A DNA stretch of 64,000 nucleotides from Microtetraspora glauca (lineage in GTDB: Bacteria; Actinomycetota; Actinomycetes; Streptosporangiales; Streptosporangiaceae). Below, piece by piece: positions 1 through 8,993 of the stretch. Location of the stretch: the NCBI GenBank assembly GCA_001570385.1, contig BBYL01000019.1, forward strand, positions 124,001 through 188,000. Direction: 5' to 3'. Under the pieces are notes generated by a model that worked only from the letters and a program-made list of their open reading frames with translations, was not told the origin of the DNA and did not search any database. Made by a program: the position numbers and the translations under genes. Numbering within the stretch: position 1 is the first letter of the stretch; each line of letters opens with the position of its first letter.

Positions 1-1
1 G

Positions 2-1354
2 CTCTCCCGCGGCCTGACCTCCGGGGACACGGTGGCCCTCCTGCTGGCCAACCAGCTGGAGTACCCGGAGGCGGCGGCCGGCCTGGCCAAGGCCGGGCTG
101 GTGATGGTCCCGCTCAACCCGCGCCTGACCCCGCCGGAGATCGCGTTCATCGTCGAGCACTCCCGGGCGCGGGCGCTGATCGTGGACGTGACGCTCGCCG
201 ACAGGGCCGAAACCGCCCTCGCCGCGGCGGAACCCGTGCTGGTCACCGGCGACGGCGGAACCTACGAAGCCGCGCTGGCCGCCGCGCACGGCACCGACCC
301 CCGTGTCCCGGTGAGCGAGAACGATCCGTTCTGCGTGGCCTACACCTCCGGAACGACCGGCGCCCCGAAAGGCGTCATGATCAGCCACCGGTCCCGGGTG
401 CTCACCTTCTATGCCTCGGCGCTGGAGTGGGGGCTCGGGCCGGGGCGCCGCTCGATCGCGGTGGCGCCGATGTACCACGGAGCGGGGTTCGCGTTCGGCT
501 ACGCCGCCGTCCACACCGGCGGCACGGTTTCCATGCTGCGTTCCTGGGACCCGGAACAGCTGCTCGCGATGATCGAGAAGGACCGGGCACAGTCGGTCTT
601 CATGGTGCCGACCCACGCCCAGACGATCCGCGCGCTCGGCGACCTCACCCTGCGCCGGAGGGATCTGAGCAGTCTCGACACCCTGTTCTTCAACGCCGCC
701 GCGCTGCCGGTCCCGCTGAAGGAGTGGGTGCTCGACACGTTTCCCCACGTCGGCGTGCACGAGCTGTACGGCTCGACCGAGGCGGGGATCGTCACCAACC
801 TGCGCCCGGCGGACGCCGGGCGCAAAGCCGGATCCGTCGGCCACCCGTGGTTCATGACCGAGGTCAGGATCGTGGACGAGGCGGGCGTCGCCGTACCGGC
901 GGGGACCGCGGGCGAGCTCTTCAGCCGGTCGCCGTACCTCATGAACGGCTATCTGCGCGACCCCGGCGCCACGCGGGCCTGCATGACCGACGACGGCTTC
1001 CTCACCAGCGGCGACATCGCCGTCAGCGATGAGGAGGGGTTCATCAGGATCGTCGACCGCAAGAAGGACCTGATCATCACCGGCGGCGTCAACGTCTACC
1101 CCCGGGATGTCGAGATCGCGATCGACGAGTGCCCGGGAGTCATGGAGTCCGCCGTCATCGGAGAGCACGACGAGACCTGGGGCGAACGCGTCGTCGCCTA
1201 TGTGGTCGGTGAGACCACCGCGGATGAGATCGAGGCCCGTCTCCGGCCCCGTCTCGCCGGTTACAAGATCCCCAAGACCATCCGCTTCGTGCCGAGACTG
1301 CCGCGCAACAGTGCCGGGAAGGTCCTCAAGCGCGAGCTCAGGAAGGACGTCTGA
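2..1354 (+). CDS. Acyl-CoA synthetase (AMP-binding), 5' end outside window
   Basis: ANL-superfamily acyl-CoA synthetase: it activates a carboxylic acid as acyl-AMP and transfers it to CoA. The frame is open from base 2, and residues before the first GTG (32) still fit the family, so the true start lies upstream of the window. Visible motifs are the phosphate-binding loop YTSGTTGAPKGVMISH, the ELYGSTEAG motif, the GDIA...RKKDLIITGG hinge and the C-terminal SAGKVLKREL with the catalytic Lys. The stop directly abuts the ATG of the cupin gene, so the two are co-transcribed. The substrate is unknown; the neighbours (cupin, aldehyde dehydrogenase, IclR) suggest catabolism of an aromatic or small organic acid. 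Confidence 0.9.
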   Translation, partial: LSRGLTSGDTVALLLANQLEYPEAAAGLAKAGLVMVPLNPRLTPPEIAFIVEHSRARALIVDVTLADRAETALAAAEPVLVTGDGGTYEAALAAAHGTDPRVPVSENDPFCVAYTSGTTGAPKGVMISHRSRVLTFYASALEWGLGPGRRSIAVAPMYHGAGFAFGYAAVHTGGTVSMLRSWDPEQLLAMIEKDRAQSVFMVPTHAQTIRALGDLTLRRRDLSSLDTLFFNAAALPVPLKEWVLDTFPHVGVHELYGSTEAGIVTNLRPADAGRKAGSVGHPWFMTEVRIVDEAGVAVPAGTAGELFSRSPYLMNGYLRDPGATRACMTDDGFLTSGDIAVSDEEGFIRIVDRKKDLIITGGVNVYPRDVEIAIDECPGVMESAVIGEHDETWGERVVAYVVGETTADEIEARLRPRLAGYKIPKTIRFVPRLPRNSAGKVLKRELRKDV

Positions 1355-2608
1355 ATGCGCCCGCACGTTGAACTGATCCACGACGACGACTACATCTGGC
1401 ATGCGGCGGAGCTCGTCAGCGGTGAGGGGCGGGCCAGCGAGCGCCGCCTGTCCGTCGACGAGGAGGACGGCTCCTCGTCGCTCCGGATCGACTTCCACAC
1501 CGATTGGGGCCGCGGGCCGGGCATCCACCACGCCGACACCGAGTACTACGTGCTCGAAGGCTCGATGACGTACGGCGGCCGCGAGATCGGCAAGGGCGGC
1601 TACGTCTACGCGCCGCAGGGCGTCCCCACCGACGCGATCACCTTCGCCGAGGGCACCCGGATCCTGCACTACCGCGAGTACGGCGACGCCGGCTTCGACC
1701 CGGTGGACGGCCTGAACGCCCCGCGCTGGGCGGACGCGCGCGAGGACGTCATCGTCATCGACAGCGAGGCCATGAACTGGGACGCGGTGCCGAACCCCGG
1801 CCCCATGCCCGGCCTGTTCATCAAGTACCTGCACGTCGACCCGGTCACCGGCTTCTACACCCGCCTGGTGTTCTGCCAGGAGGGCTGGACCGACCACCGG
1901 CTCGCCCATCACCCCTGCTACGAGGAGGCGTACACCACCCAGGGCCACATGGAGTACAACTTCGGCACGCTCGACCAGGGCAGCTACTTCTTCCGCCCGG
2001 CCCGGGTGAAGCACGGCCACTTCACCACCATGGAGGGCGGCATGACCATGCTGCTGCGCTCCGACGGCGAGTTGTTCAACTGGTACACCCAGAACGAGTG
2101 GATCCGCTGGGGTGGCGAGGCTGTCAACTACGGTCCCGACGGCGGTCGTATGCGCTGGTCGCAGTCCTCGCACGACCTCGGGAAGGGCTCGGTCCGGCGT
2201 AGCGACCGCGACCTGGCGGATCTCGCCGCCTCGGTGCGGTACCAGCGGGAGCAGGGTGCCAAGGACGTCGACTACGTCCCCAACGGCGTGGGCTCCGACA
2301 AGAGCATGCTCGCGGTGGCCAAGGCCCTCGACGCGGCCAACCTTCAGGGCGGCCACGGCGGCCACGATCACCAGTACGGCCACGAGCACGGTGACCACGA
2401 GCACGGTGACCACGAGCATGTTCTGCGGGCGGACTGGGGCGCCGACCCGGGCTCGCTCGAACACCGCGAGGAGCGCACGGACGCCGGCGCGCACAACCGG
2501 GGGCAGGGCCGCCCCTGGAAGCCCGGCGAGCCCATCCCCGCGCCCATCATCTCCACCCTTCCGGTCCGGAGCCGTTCCCGCGGCCGTTGGGACGCCGACG
2601 GGATGTAG
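1355..2608 (+). CDS. Double-cupin protein with His-rich tail
   Basis: A 417-residue protein with two cupin-type beta-barrel regions. The first (about residues 45-115) contains HHADTEYYVLEG and the second (about 170-240) contains HHPCYEEAYTTQG followed by KHGH, typical metal-binding patterns. After a linker, residues about 330-360 form a His/Gly/Asp-rich tract encoded by tandem copies of a 15-bp unit (about 2385-2420). It starts on the ATG right after the acyl-CoA synthetase stop. Cupins of this layout may be dioxygenases, isomerases or metal-binding proteins; the exact reaction cannot be told. The His tail may hold or deliver a divalent metal (inference). Confidence 0.85.
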   Translation: MRPHVELIHDDDYIWHAAELVSGEGRASERRLSVDEEDGSSSLRIDFHTDWGRGPGIHHADTEYYVLEGSMTYGGREIGKGGYVYAPQGVPTDAITFAEGTRILHYREYGDAGFDPVDGLNAPRWADAREDVIVIDSEAMNWDAVPNPGPMPGLFIKYLHVDPVTGFYTRLVFCQEGWTDHRLAHHPCYEEAYTTQGHMEYNFGTLDQGSYFFRPARVKHGHFTTMEGGMTMLLRSDGELFNWYTQNEWIRWGGEAVNYGPDGGRMRWSQSSHDLGKGSVRRSDRDLADLAASVRYQREQGAKDVDYVPNGVGSDKSMLAVAKALDAANLQGGHGGHDHQYGHEHGDHEHGDHEHVLRADWGADPGSLEHREERTDAGAHNRGQGRPWKPGEPIPAPIISTLPVRSRSRGRWDADGM

Positions 2609-2784
2609 CGGGACAGGATCACGGCGGCCGTTCCGCGGTGGCCGCGTCCGCCGGCCCGTGACGTTCACGGCGAGCGTCTCGGGATAGCCGATCCAATCGA
2701 TTCCACAAGCGGAAGCACATTCCAGAATCCGGCTGTGGCGGTCCTGACGCCCGCCGCGGTCGGCAGGAGACCGAGGAGAGAAAG

Positions 2785-3129
2785 ATGATCTATCTCGTCT
2801 ACCGGATGCGGCTGACTGAGCACGCTCGACGCGACATGAAGGCATTCTGGGCCTGGCTGGAACAGCGGGAGAGCTGGTTCTACCGGGACCTGCCGATGGT
2901 CAGGGAGCTCCGCTGGTACTACAGCGTCGTCGGTGACGTCTATGTCCTGGAGAACTGGGCCGCGTTCGAGGACGAGGCGGCCTGGGGAGCCTACCGGGCG
3001 GCCCTCGCCGGCCTCAAAGCCGATCCCTCATGGGAGTCGGAGCGGGTGTCGCAGGAATCGTGGTGGGACTTCCTCGGTACGAGGATCGTCTCCGACACGC
3101 CCGTGCCCGTCGGGTTCTCACGCGGCTAG
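2785..3129 (+). CDS. Small NIPSNAP/ABM-like protein
   Basis: A 114-residue protein with a GGAGA-type ribosome-binding site before ATG 2785. It begins with a beta strand (MIYLVYRMRL), then an amphipathic helix, the strand pair ELRWYYSVVGDVYVLENW and a second helix. This is the pattern of dimeric alpha/beta-barrel (NIPSNAP/EthD-like) proteins. It is rich in Trp and Tyr. It lies 176 bp after the cupin gene and 33 bp before the IclR gene, in the same direction, so it probably belongs to the catabolic cluster, perhaps as a small monooxygenase or isomerase-like subunit. Family assignment rests on pattern only. Confidence 0.7.
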   Translation: MIYLVYRMRLTEHARRDMKAFWAWLEQRESWFYRDLPMVRELRWYYSVVGDVYVLENWAAFEDEAAWGAYRAALAGLKADPSWESERVSQESWWDFLGTRIVSDTPVPVGFSRG

Positions 3130-3162
3130 GGTGCCGTCGTCGCGAGTTGAGGGGCCTCGTCA

Positions 3163-3978
3163 ATGGAGACCGCCAAGCCGTTGCGCCGCCGTACGCCGGA
3201 CGCCTCCAGCCAGACCGTCGCGACCGTCGAACGCGCAGCCGATGTACTCGTCCTGTTCGCGGAGCCGGGCTCCGTCACGCTCGGGGTCACCGAGATCGCC
3301 GGAAAGCTCGGCATGTCGAAGGCGGCCGTGCACCGGATCCTGACATCCCTGCGACTACGCGGGCTGATCGACCTCGACCTGGAAACCCGCCGCTACTCCC
3401 TGGGCTCGACGACCATGCGGCTGGGGCTGGCCTACCTCGACAGGCTGAACGTGCGCGGACTCGCGGCCCCCGCGCTGGTCACCCTGTCGAGGACTCTGGC
3501 GGAGACGGCGACGCTGTCGATTCGCACCCGCTCGACCCGGGTGTACGTCGACCAGGCCACGCCCAGCCGAGAGGTGATCATGTCCGTCTCTCTCGGCGTC
3601 CCCTACCCCCTCCATGCCGGAGCCTCCTCCAAGGCATTCCTCGCCTTCCTGTCCGACGAGGAGATCGACGCCTATCTCAGGACCGTCCCGCTGACCCGGC
3701 TCACCGAGCGCACGCTGGTGCATCCGGACATCCTGCTCAAGGACATCGTCGCGATCCGGCGTCGCGGATATGCCCGATCCACTGCCGAGCGTCAGCACGG
3801 CTCGGCCTCGGTCGCCGCGCCCATCTTCGATCACCATGGCCGGCCGGCCGGTGTCGTGAGCGTATGCGGCCCGATGGAGCGGTTCCGGGGCGAAGCGCGG
3901 CATTGCGCGGAGGTCCTGCTCGAAGCGACCCGCCGGCTCTCGGCGCGGATGGGTCACGCCTCGGCGGAGAAGAGGTAG
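3163..3978 (+). CDS. IclR-family transcriptional regulator
   Basis: A 271-residue IclR-type regulator. The N-terminal winged helix-turn-helix (about residues 20-80) includes TEIAGKLGMSKAAVHRILTSL. The C-terminal effector domain (about 95-260) has the usual LARTLAETATLSI-like and GVPYPLHAGASSKAFLAF segments; the latter lines the effector pocket in the family. The start is ATG 3163. It sits between the acyl-CoA synthetase/cupin genes and the nitrilase/aldehyde dehydrogenase pair, so it is the likely local regulator of the cluster. IclR regulators generally respond to aromatic acids or short organic acids; the effector here is unknown. Confidence 0.93.
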   Translation: METAKPLRRRTPDASSQTVATVERAADVLVLFAEPGSVTLGVTEIAGKLGMSKAAVHRILTSLRLRGLIDLDLETRRYSLGSTTMRLGLAYLDRLNVRGLAAPALVTLSRTLAETATLSIRTRSTRVYVDQATPSREVIMSVSLGVPYPLHAGASSKAFLAFLSDEEIDAYLRTVPLTRLTERTLVHPDILLKDIVAIRRRGYARSTAERQHGSASVAAPIFDHHGRPAGVVSVCGPMERFRGEARHCAEVLLEATRRLSARMGHASAEKR

Positions 3979-4083
3979 CGGTCCGGCGTTCGTGAACACG
4001 CCTGCGCCGCCGTCCTCGTCGTACCGCCCCGGCCCTGCCCCGCACGTCCACCCCCCGGAAAACGATCTCATTTGGGAAGCCCC

Positions 4084-5112
4084 GTGACGAACCTTTCGTA
4101 CCGCGCCCTCGCCCTTCAGACCAGCACACATTCGGTGAGCGGGATGTCCGTCAGTGACGCCAGAACCTCGATGAGAAACGCCGTTGCGCGCATAGCCGCC
4201 CATGTCGGAGCATCAAAGCAGTGGATCGGGCCGGATCTGCGCCTCATCGTGCTCCCCGAGTACGCGCTGACCGGATTCCCGCTCGGCGAGCCGGTCCCGG
4301 TGTGGCGGGAGAAGGCGGCACTGGATCCCGGCGGCCCGGAGTACGAGGCAATGGCCGCCATCGCGCAGGAGCAGGACGTCTACCTGGCGGGCAACGCCTA
4401 CGAGTGTGACGAGCACTTTCCCGAGTTGTACTTCCAGACGTCGTTCGTCCTCTCCCCGGCCGGTGACGTCGTCCTGCGCTGCCGTCGGCTGTACTCGATG
4501 TACTCGCCTACTCCGTACGACGTATGGGACCGCTATCTCGACGTCTACGGCGCCGACGGGCTGCTTCCCGTCGCGCGCACCCCGATCGGCAACCTCGCCG
4601 CCATCTCGTCCGAGGAGATCCTCTACCCCGAGCTGGCCCGCTCCCTGGCCTTGCGCGGAGCAGAGGTGCTGTGCCATCCCACCTCCGAGTCCTCGAGTCC
4701 GCTCCTCACACCGAAGGCCATCGCCCGCAGGGCGCGCGCGGTCGAGAACCTCTCCTATGTGGTCTCGGCGAACACGGGCGGTCTCACCGGCACCGGCATC
4801 CCCGCCGACTCCACTTCCGGAGGCTCGGAGTTGATCGACTTCGAGGGACGGGTGCTGGCCCAGGCGGGAGCGGGAGAGAGCCTCGTCGCCTCCGCCGAAC
4901 TCGATCTCGGCGCGTTGCGTCGCTACCGGGGCCGCCCGGGAATGGGCAACCTGCTCTCCCGCGCCAAACCGGCGCTGTGGGCCGTCGAGTACGGCCGCCA
5001 CGAAGGGGAACGGCCCAACGAACTGGAAGGGAAGGTGCCGGATCGCGCGTGGTTCAAGGAACGCCAGATGGAGACGATCATCCGCCTGCGGGACGCGGGG
5101 GTGATCGCGTGA
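4084..5112 (+). CDS. Nitrilase-fold protein with substituted catalytic residues
   Basis: Carbon-nitrogen hydrolase (nitrilase) superfamily fold, 342 residues from GTG 4084, which has GGGAAG just upstream; TTG 4072 is an alternative. The first catalytic Glu is kept (LPEY, Glu59). The catalytic Lys position reads CRRLYSM (Arg135). The nucleophile region reads ISSEEILYPE (Ser176), where amidases have ICDDGNYPE. So two of the three triad residues (Glu-Lys-Cys) are replaced. The rest of the fold is well kept, including a GxGxPADSTSGG stretch. It overlaps the aldehyde dehydrogenase start by 4 bp (GTGA), so the two are translated together. It could be a pseudoenzyme, a regulator or an enzyme with altered chemistry. 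Confidence 0.85.
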   Translation: MTNLSYRALALQTSTHSVSGMSVSDARTSMRNAVARIAAHVGASKQWIGPDLRLIVLPEYALTGFPLGEPVPVWREKAALDPGGPEYEAMAAIAQEQDVYLAGNAYECDEHFPELYFQTSFVLSPAGDVVLRCRRLYSMYSPTPYDVWDRYLDVYGADGLLPVARTPIGNLAAISSEEILYPELARSLALRGAEVLCHPTSESSSPLLTPKAIARRARAVENLSYVVSANTGGLTGTGIPADSTSGGSELIDFEGRVLAQAGAGESLVASAELDLGALRRYRGRPGMGNLLSRAKPALWAVEYGRHEGERPNELEGKVPDRAWFKERQMETIIRLRDAGVIA

Positions 5113-6524
5113 GCGGCGGGACCTACCAGGTCAGGGATCCGCGCACCGGAGAGATCGAGCGCCCGCTGTGCCCTCCCACGCCGACGGAGCTGGCCGATCT
5201 CGCGGCGCGGCTGCGTACCGCCCAGCCACCCTGGGCCGCGCTGTCTCCCACGCGACGCGCGGCGGTGCTCTCCGCGTGGCGCGAGGAGATCGCCTCCGCG
5301 CGAGACGATCTCGTGGCGGCGCTCACCGCCGACACCGGGAGGCTCACCGAATCCGTGATCGAGGTGGACGGTGTCCTGGGCATGCTGGACCGGTGGGCCG
5401 CTCAGGCGCCGGCGCTGCTGACGCCACCGGCGCCGCGGCAGGCGAACGTACCCGGTGTCGAGATCCGCGGCGACGGCGTGCCGTACCCGCTCGTCGGTGT
5501 GATCGCCCCATGGAACTTCCCGCTGCTTCTGGGGTTGATCGACGCGATCCCCGCCCTGGCCGCGGGCTGTGCCGTACTGGTCAAGCCGAGCGAGGTCACG
5601 CCCCGTTTCATCGCTCCCGTGATGAAGACCATCGCCCGGGTTCCGGATCTCCGCGAGGTCATCGCGGTCGTCGAGGGGGACGGCTCCACCGGCGCCGCCG
5701 TCGTGAACCTCGTGGACGCCGTGGCCTTCACCGGCAGCGTCGCGACCGGCCGCGTCGTGGCCGTGGCCGCGGCACAGGTGTTCATCCCGGCCTTCCTCGA
5801 ACTGGGCGGCAAGGATCCCGCGATCGTCCTGGCGGGCGCCGACCTTGACAGAGCCGGCTCGTCGATCCTGTGGGGCGCGACCACCAACGCCGGTCAGTCA
5901 TGCCTGTCGATCGAGCGGGTCTACGTCGAGGAGGCCGTTGTCGACGAGTTCGTGAGTCGGCTGGTGGAGAAGGCGGAGCGGCTCACGCTCGCCTGTCCTC
6001 GGCCGGGCGACGGTCAGATCGGCCCCCTGATCGATCCCGCGCAAGCGACGGTGATCGAGCGGCACCTCGCGGATGCCCGGGAGAAGGGGGCCACCGTTCG
6101 ATGCGGCGGGCGGATCGAACACATCGGAGGCGGCACGTGGTGCCGGCCGACCGTCCTGACCGACGTCGACCACGGCATGTCCGTCATGACGGAGGAGACG
6201 TTCGGACCTGTCATCCCGGTCATGGCCGTCCGTGACGCGGACCATGCGGTCGAGCTGGCGAACGACTCGGTCTACGGACTGTCGGGTGCGGTCTTCGCCG
6301 CCGACACCTCAGCCGCCCTGGCCGTAGCCGACCGCCTCCATGTCGGAGCGATCAGCATCAACGACTGCGCGCTCACGGCGTTCGTCCACGACGGGGAGAA
6401 GAACTCCTTCAACAGCTCGGGGCTCGGCGGCTCACGCATGGGACCCGCGTCCCTGAACCGCTTCCAGCGCCGGCGCTCCTACTTGATCAACAATTCCTCT
6501 CAGCCCGACCCCTGGTGGCACTGA
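5109..6524 (+). CDS. NAD(P)-dependent aldehyde dehydrogenase
   Basis: Aldehyde dehydrogenase of 471 residues, oxidising an aldehyde to its acid. The start is GTG 5109, within the GTGA overlap with the upstream gene; longer upstream reading frame is only antisense-free shadow. Family motifs are present: PWNFPLLLG cofactor loop, VAFTGSVATGR, LELGGKDPAIV with general base Glu231, NAGQSCLSIER with nucleophile Cys265, and EETFGPVIPVM. It is slightly short at the C-terminus but ends in the normal oligomerisation region. Together with the acyl-CoA synthetase it could convert an aldehyde to acid and then to acyl-CoA (inference). Confidence 0.95.
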   Translation: MSGGTYQVRDPRTGEIERPLCPPTPTELADLAARLRTAQPPWAALSPTRRAAVLSAWREEIASARDDLVAALTADTGRLTESVIEVDGVLGMLDRWAAQAPALLTPPAPRQANVPGVEIRGDGVPYPLVGVIAPWNFPLLLGLIDAIPALAAGCAVLVKPSEVTPRFIAPVMKTIARVPDLREVIAVVEGDGSTGAAVVNLVDAVAFTGSVATGRVVAVAAAQVFIPAFLELGGKDPAIVLAGADLDRAGSSILWGATTNAGQSCLSIERVYVEEAVVDEFVSRLVEKAERLTLACPRPGDGQIGPLIDPAQATVIERHLADAREKGATVRCGGRIEHIGGGTWCRPTVLTDVDHGMSVMTEETFGPVIPVMAVRDADHAVELANDSVYGLSGAVFAADTSAALAVADRLHVGAISINDCALTAFVHDGEKNSFNSSGLGGSRMGPASLNRFQRRRSYLINNSSQPDPWWH

Positions 6525-6600
6525 CGCCGGCAGGATCGGTACCGGCGGCGACGGGCGCCGAAGAGCGCCAGACCGTACACGCGATGGAAATCCTCAGGGT

Positions 6601-6643
6601 GGACGGCATGCGTGGACTGCATGGATGGACGGCATGCGTGGAC
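6601..6643. repeat. Direct repeat of 17 bp, two copies
   Basis: The unit GGACGGCATGCGTGGAC occurs at 6601-6617 and 6627-6643, each with a GCATGC palindrome. It lies between the convergent aldehyde dehydrogenase and DUF2871 genes. No function is evident. Confidence 0.7.
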
Positions 6644-6695
6644 GGCGGCGCAGTGACGCCGTCACGCGAGCCGGTGGAGGTCCACGCGGTCACGT

Positions 6696-7145
6696 CTACG
6701 CGGTTACCGAGCCCTTCCGCGCGGCCGTCCCACCCGCCGGATCCTTCGCGAAGAGGCGACCGCGGAGGCAGACGAAGAAGAGGACCAGGGCGACGGTGAG
6801 CAGAATGTGCCCCATCCCGGCGATGCCGGAGATCGCGGCACCGGTCGTCTTGCCCAGCACGGTCATGGTGCCGTGCACGGTCATCATCGTGGCCGTCATC
6901 ACGAGCCCGACGTTGTAAATCCAGAAGAACCAGCGGAACGCCTTGCTCTCGGAGAGGGTGAAGGCCCGTTCGAACAAGATCATGGTGAGGAAGAACGCCA
7001 TACCCAGCACCAGGAGATGGGTGTGGACGACGCCGAGCTGTGTCTGACCGGTGAAGTCGTTCAGCTTGGTCAGTTCACGGTAGTAGAGCCCGCCCGCGAG
7101 CCCGAGGACCATGTAGACGGCTGCGGCATAGTAGAGCTTTTTCAT
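6696..7145 (-). CDS. DUF2871 integral membrane protein
   Basis: A 149-residue protein with four clear hydrophobic segments (around YAAAVYMVLGLAGGLYY, VVHTHLLVLGMAFFLTMIL, WIYNVGLVMTATMMTVHG and ILLTVALVLFFVCL). It matches the DUF2871 family. Conserved His residues (HTHLL, VHG, GHILL) recall heme- or quinone-linked membrane proteins, but the function is unknown. The start is ATG 7145, chosen for the AAAGGAGAG ribosome-binding site in front; a longer frame upstream has no such signal. It is divergent from the formate dehydrogenase genes, leaving a 177-bp shared promoter region. Confidence 0.8.
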   Translation of the reverse strand: MKKLYYAAAVYMVLGLAGGLYYRELTKLNDFTGQTQLGVVHTHLLVLGMAFFLTMILFERAFTLSESKAFRWFFWIYNVGLVMTATMMTVHGTMTVLGKTTGAAISGIAGMGHILLTVALVLFFVCLRGRLFAKDPAGGTAARKGSVTA

Positions 7146-7322
7146 GGATTCTCTCCTTTGAGGGGAAATGTCAACTGCCGCCGCAGGAGGCATGGGAGGG
7201 TGCGACGTCCATGCCCACAGGCTTTCGCGTACGGCGTCACGAGGGCATCCGCCGCAGGTGGTGTCGCGGCGTACAACCACCGGGGTACATGCGATGGAAC
7301 CGGGTGGGGGCATCATGGGTAC

Positions 7323-8993
7323 ATGGCTGAACGTTTCGACGCGTTCAGGTCACTGGCGGACCGGCGGGGACGTCCCGGCGTCCGGCTGCTGGAGGCCCTC
7401 GCCGATGCCTCGGACCGTACGAAGGACGACCCGCGGTCATGGGCGCCCGACGTCGCGCGGCGCTTCGGCCTGCCGGCCGCGGCGGGGCTCGGGCCCGCCA
7501 CCTACTACGCCGACCTCGCCACCCCGCACGCCCCGCGCCACGTGCGGGTCTGCGCCGCCGCCGCATGCTTCGCCGCCCGCGCGGGACACCATCTCGCTGA
7601 GGTCGAGAACGCGGTCGGCGTCGCCGCTGGCTGTGCCGATCCCCGGAGGGGGGTCTCCCTGCAGTGCGTCCGGTGCCTCGGCTACTGCTACGCGGGCCCG
7701 GCGGCACTGGACGGAGACACGCCCTGCGCCGGCCCTGATCTGACCGGGCAGCTCTCCGGGCGGACGCCGCCGCACGCGTCGCCGATCCCTGCGGCCGACG
7801 CCACCGGAGACCCGGTGGTGCTCGCCGGGGTCGTGGCGGGGGAAGCCGCCTGGCAGGTGTGGCCGGACGTCGTGCGCGGCACCGGCGGAGATCGGGTCCG
7901 GGCCGAGGTGGCCGCCTCCGGGCTGCGGGGGCGCGGTGGGGCGGGGTTCCCGGTCACCGCCAAGTGGGCCGCTGCGGGCGGCTCACCCGGCACGGTCGTG
8001 GTGGCCAACGGCGACGAGGGTGATCCGGGCTCGTACGCGGACCGGTTGCTCATGGAGGAGGACCCCGGGCGGGTCCTGGAGGGCCTTGCCCTCGCCTGTC
8101 TCGCGTGCGGGGCGCGGCGAGGCGTCGTGCTGGTGCGCTCGGAGTACCCCCGGGCGCTGGCCCGGATGCGGACCGCGCTCGGCGAGGCGTACGCCGCAGG
8201 ACATCTCGGGCGCCGGATCTGCGGCCGGGACGTGGACATGGACGTCGAGGTGGTGGAGGGCGCCGGGTCGTATGTGGGGGGCGAGGAGACGGCGCTCATC
8301 GCCGGGTTGGAGGGCGGCCGCGGCTGCGCCCGGCCCCGCCCGCCCTACCCGACGGACCAGGGGGTGTGGGACGCCCCGACCGTGGTCAACAACGTGGAGA
8401 CGCTGGCCGCCATCCCGTGGATCATGCGGCTGGGCGGTGACGCGTACGCCCGGCGCGGCACGGCCGCCGAGACCGGCACGAAGCTGGTCTGCCTGTCCGA
8501 GCGGTTCTCCCGCCCTGGCTGCTACGAGGTCGAGCTCGGGACGCCGGTGCTGCGGATCGTCTCCGAGTTGGGCGGCGGGCTGCGCGACGGCGCGGAGCTG
8601 GACGTTCTGCAGGTGGGCGGGCCGCTGGGCGGGTTCCTCGCCGCCGGCGAGCTGGACGTGCCGCTGACCGAGGCCGGGCTGAGCGGGCGCGGTGCCGCGC
8701 TCGGACACGCCGGGCTGGTCGCCTTCGATCGGAGCTTGGCGCCGGAGGGGGTGCTGCGCCACATCTGGGAGTTCGCCGCCGCGGAGAGCTGCGGCGCCTG
8801 CTCACCGTGCCGCGTCGGGTCCCGCCGCGGCCTGGAGCTCGCCTCGTCCGGCGGGCCGCCCGGCGACGAGTACGCCCGGCTGCTCCGGGTGATGGGCGAG
8901 GCCAGCCTGTGCGCCTTCGGCAAGCGCGTGCCCGCCGCGGTGCGCAGCCTCGCCCGCGCGTACGGGGACCGGCTCGGGGGGTGGGCCGGATGA
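7323..8993 (+). CDS. Formate dehydrogenase, NuoE/NuoF-like NAD-binding subunit
   Basis: Flavin/NAD subunit of a soluble NAD-dependent formate dehydrogenase (FdsB type), 556 residues. The N-terminal part (about 1-150) is NuoE-like with Cys residues for a 2Fe-2S cluster (CAAAACF, CVRCLGYC). The C-terminal part is NuoF-like: GLRGRGGAGFPVTAKW (NADH/FMN loop), NGDEGDPGSYADR, GAGSYVGGEETALI, and CGACSPCRVG for a 4Fe-4S cluster. ATG 7323 is the start. Its last codon overlaps the next gene (ATGA), so the two subunits are translationally coupled. It would pass electrons from the Mo/W subunit to NAD. Confidence 0.92.
   Translation: MAERFDAFRSLADRRGRPGVRLLEALADASDRTKDDPRSWAPDVARRFGLPAAAGLGPATYYADLATPHAPRHVRVCAAAACFAARAGHHLAEVENAVGVAAGCADPRRGVSLQCVRCLGYCYAGPAALDGDTPCAGPDLTGQLSGRTPPHASPIPAADATGDPVVLAGVVAGEAAWQVWPDVVRGTGGDRVRAEVAASGLRGRGGAGFPVTAKWAAAGGSPGTVVVANGDEGDPGSYADRLLMEEDPGRVLEGLALACLACGARRGVVLVRSEYPRALARMRTALGEAYAAGHLGRRICGRDVDMDVEVVEGAGSYVGGEETALIAGLEGGRGCARPRPPYPTDQGVWDAPTVVNNVETLAAIPWIMRLGGDAYARRGTAAETGTKLVCLSERFSRPGCYEVELGTPVLRIVSELGGGLRDGAELDVLQVGGPLGGFLAAGELDVPLTEAGLSGRGAALGHAGLVAFDRSLAPEGVLRHIWEFAAAESCGACSPCRVGSRRGLELASSGGPPGDEYARLLRVMGEASLCAFGKRVPAAVRSLARAYGDRLGGWAG

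Noticed and set aside
4524..5108. Extended N-terminus of the aldehyde dehydrogenase
   Set aside because: This part is an out-of-frame shadow of the nitrilase-fold gene; the dehydrogenase starts in the GTGA overlap at 5109.
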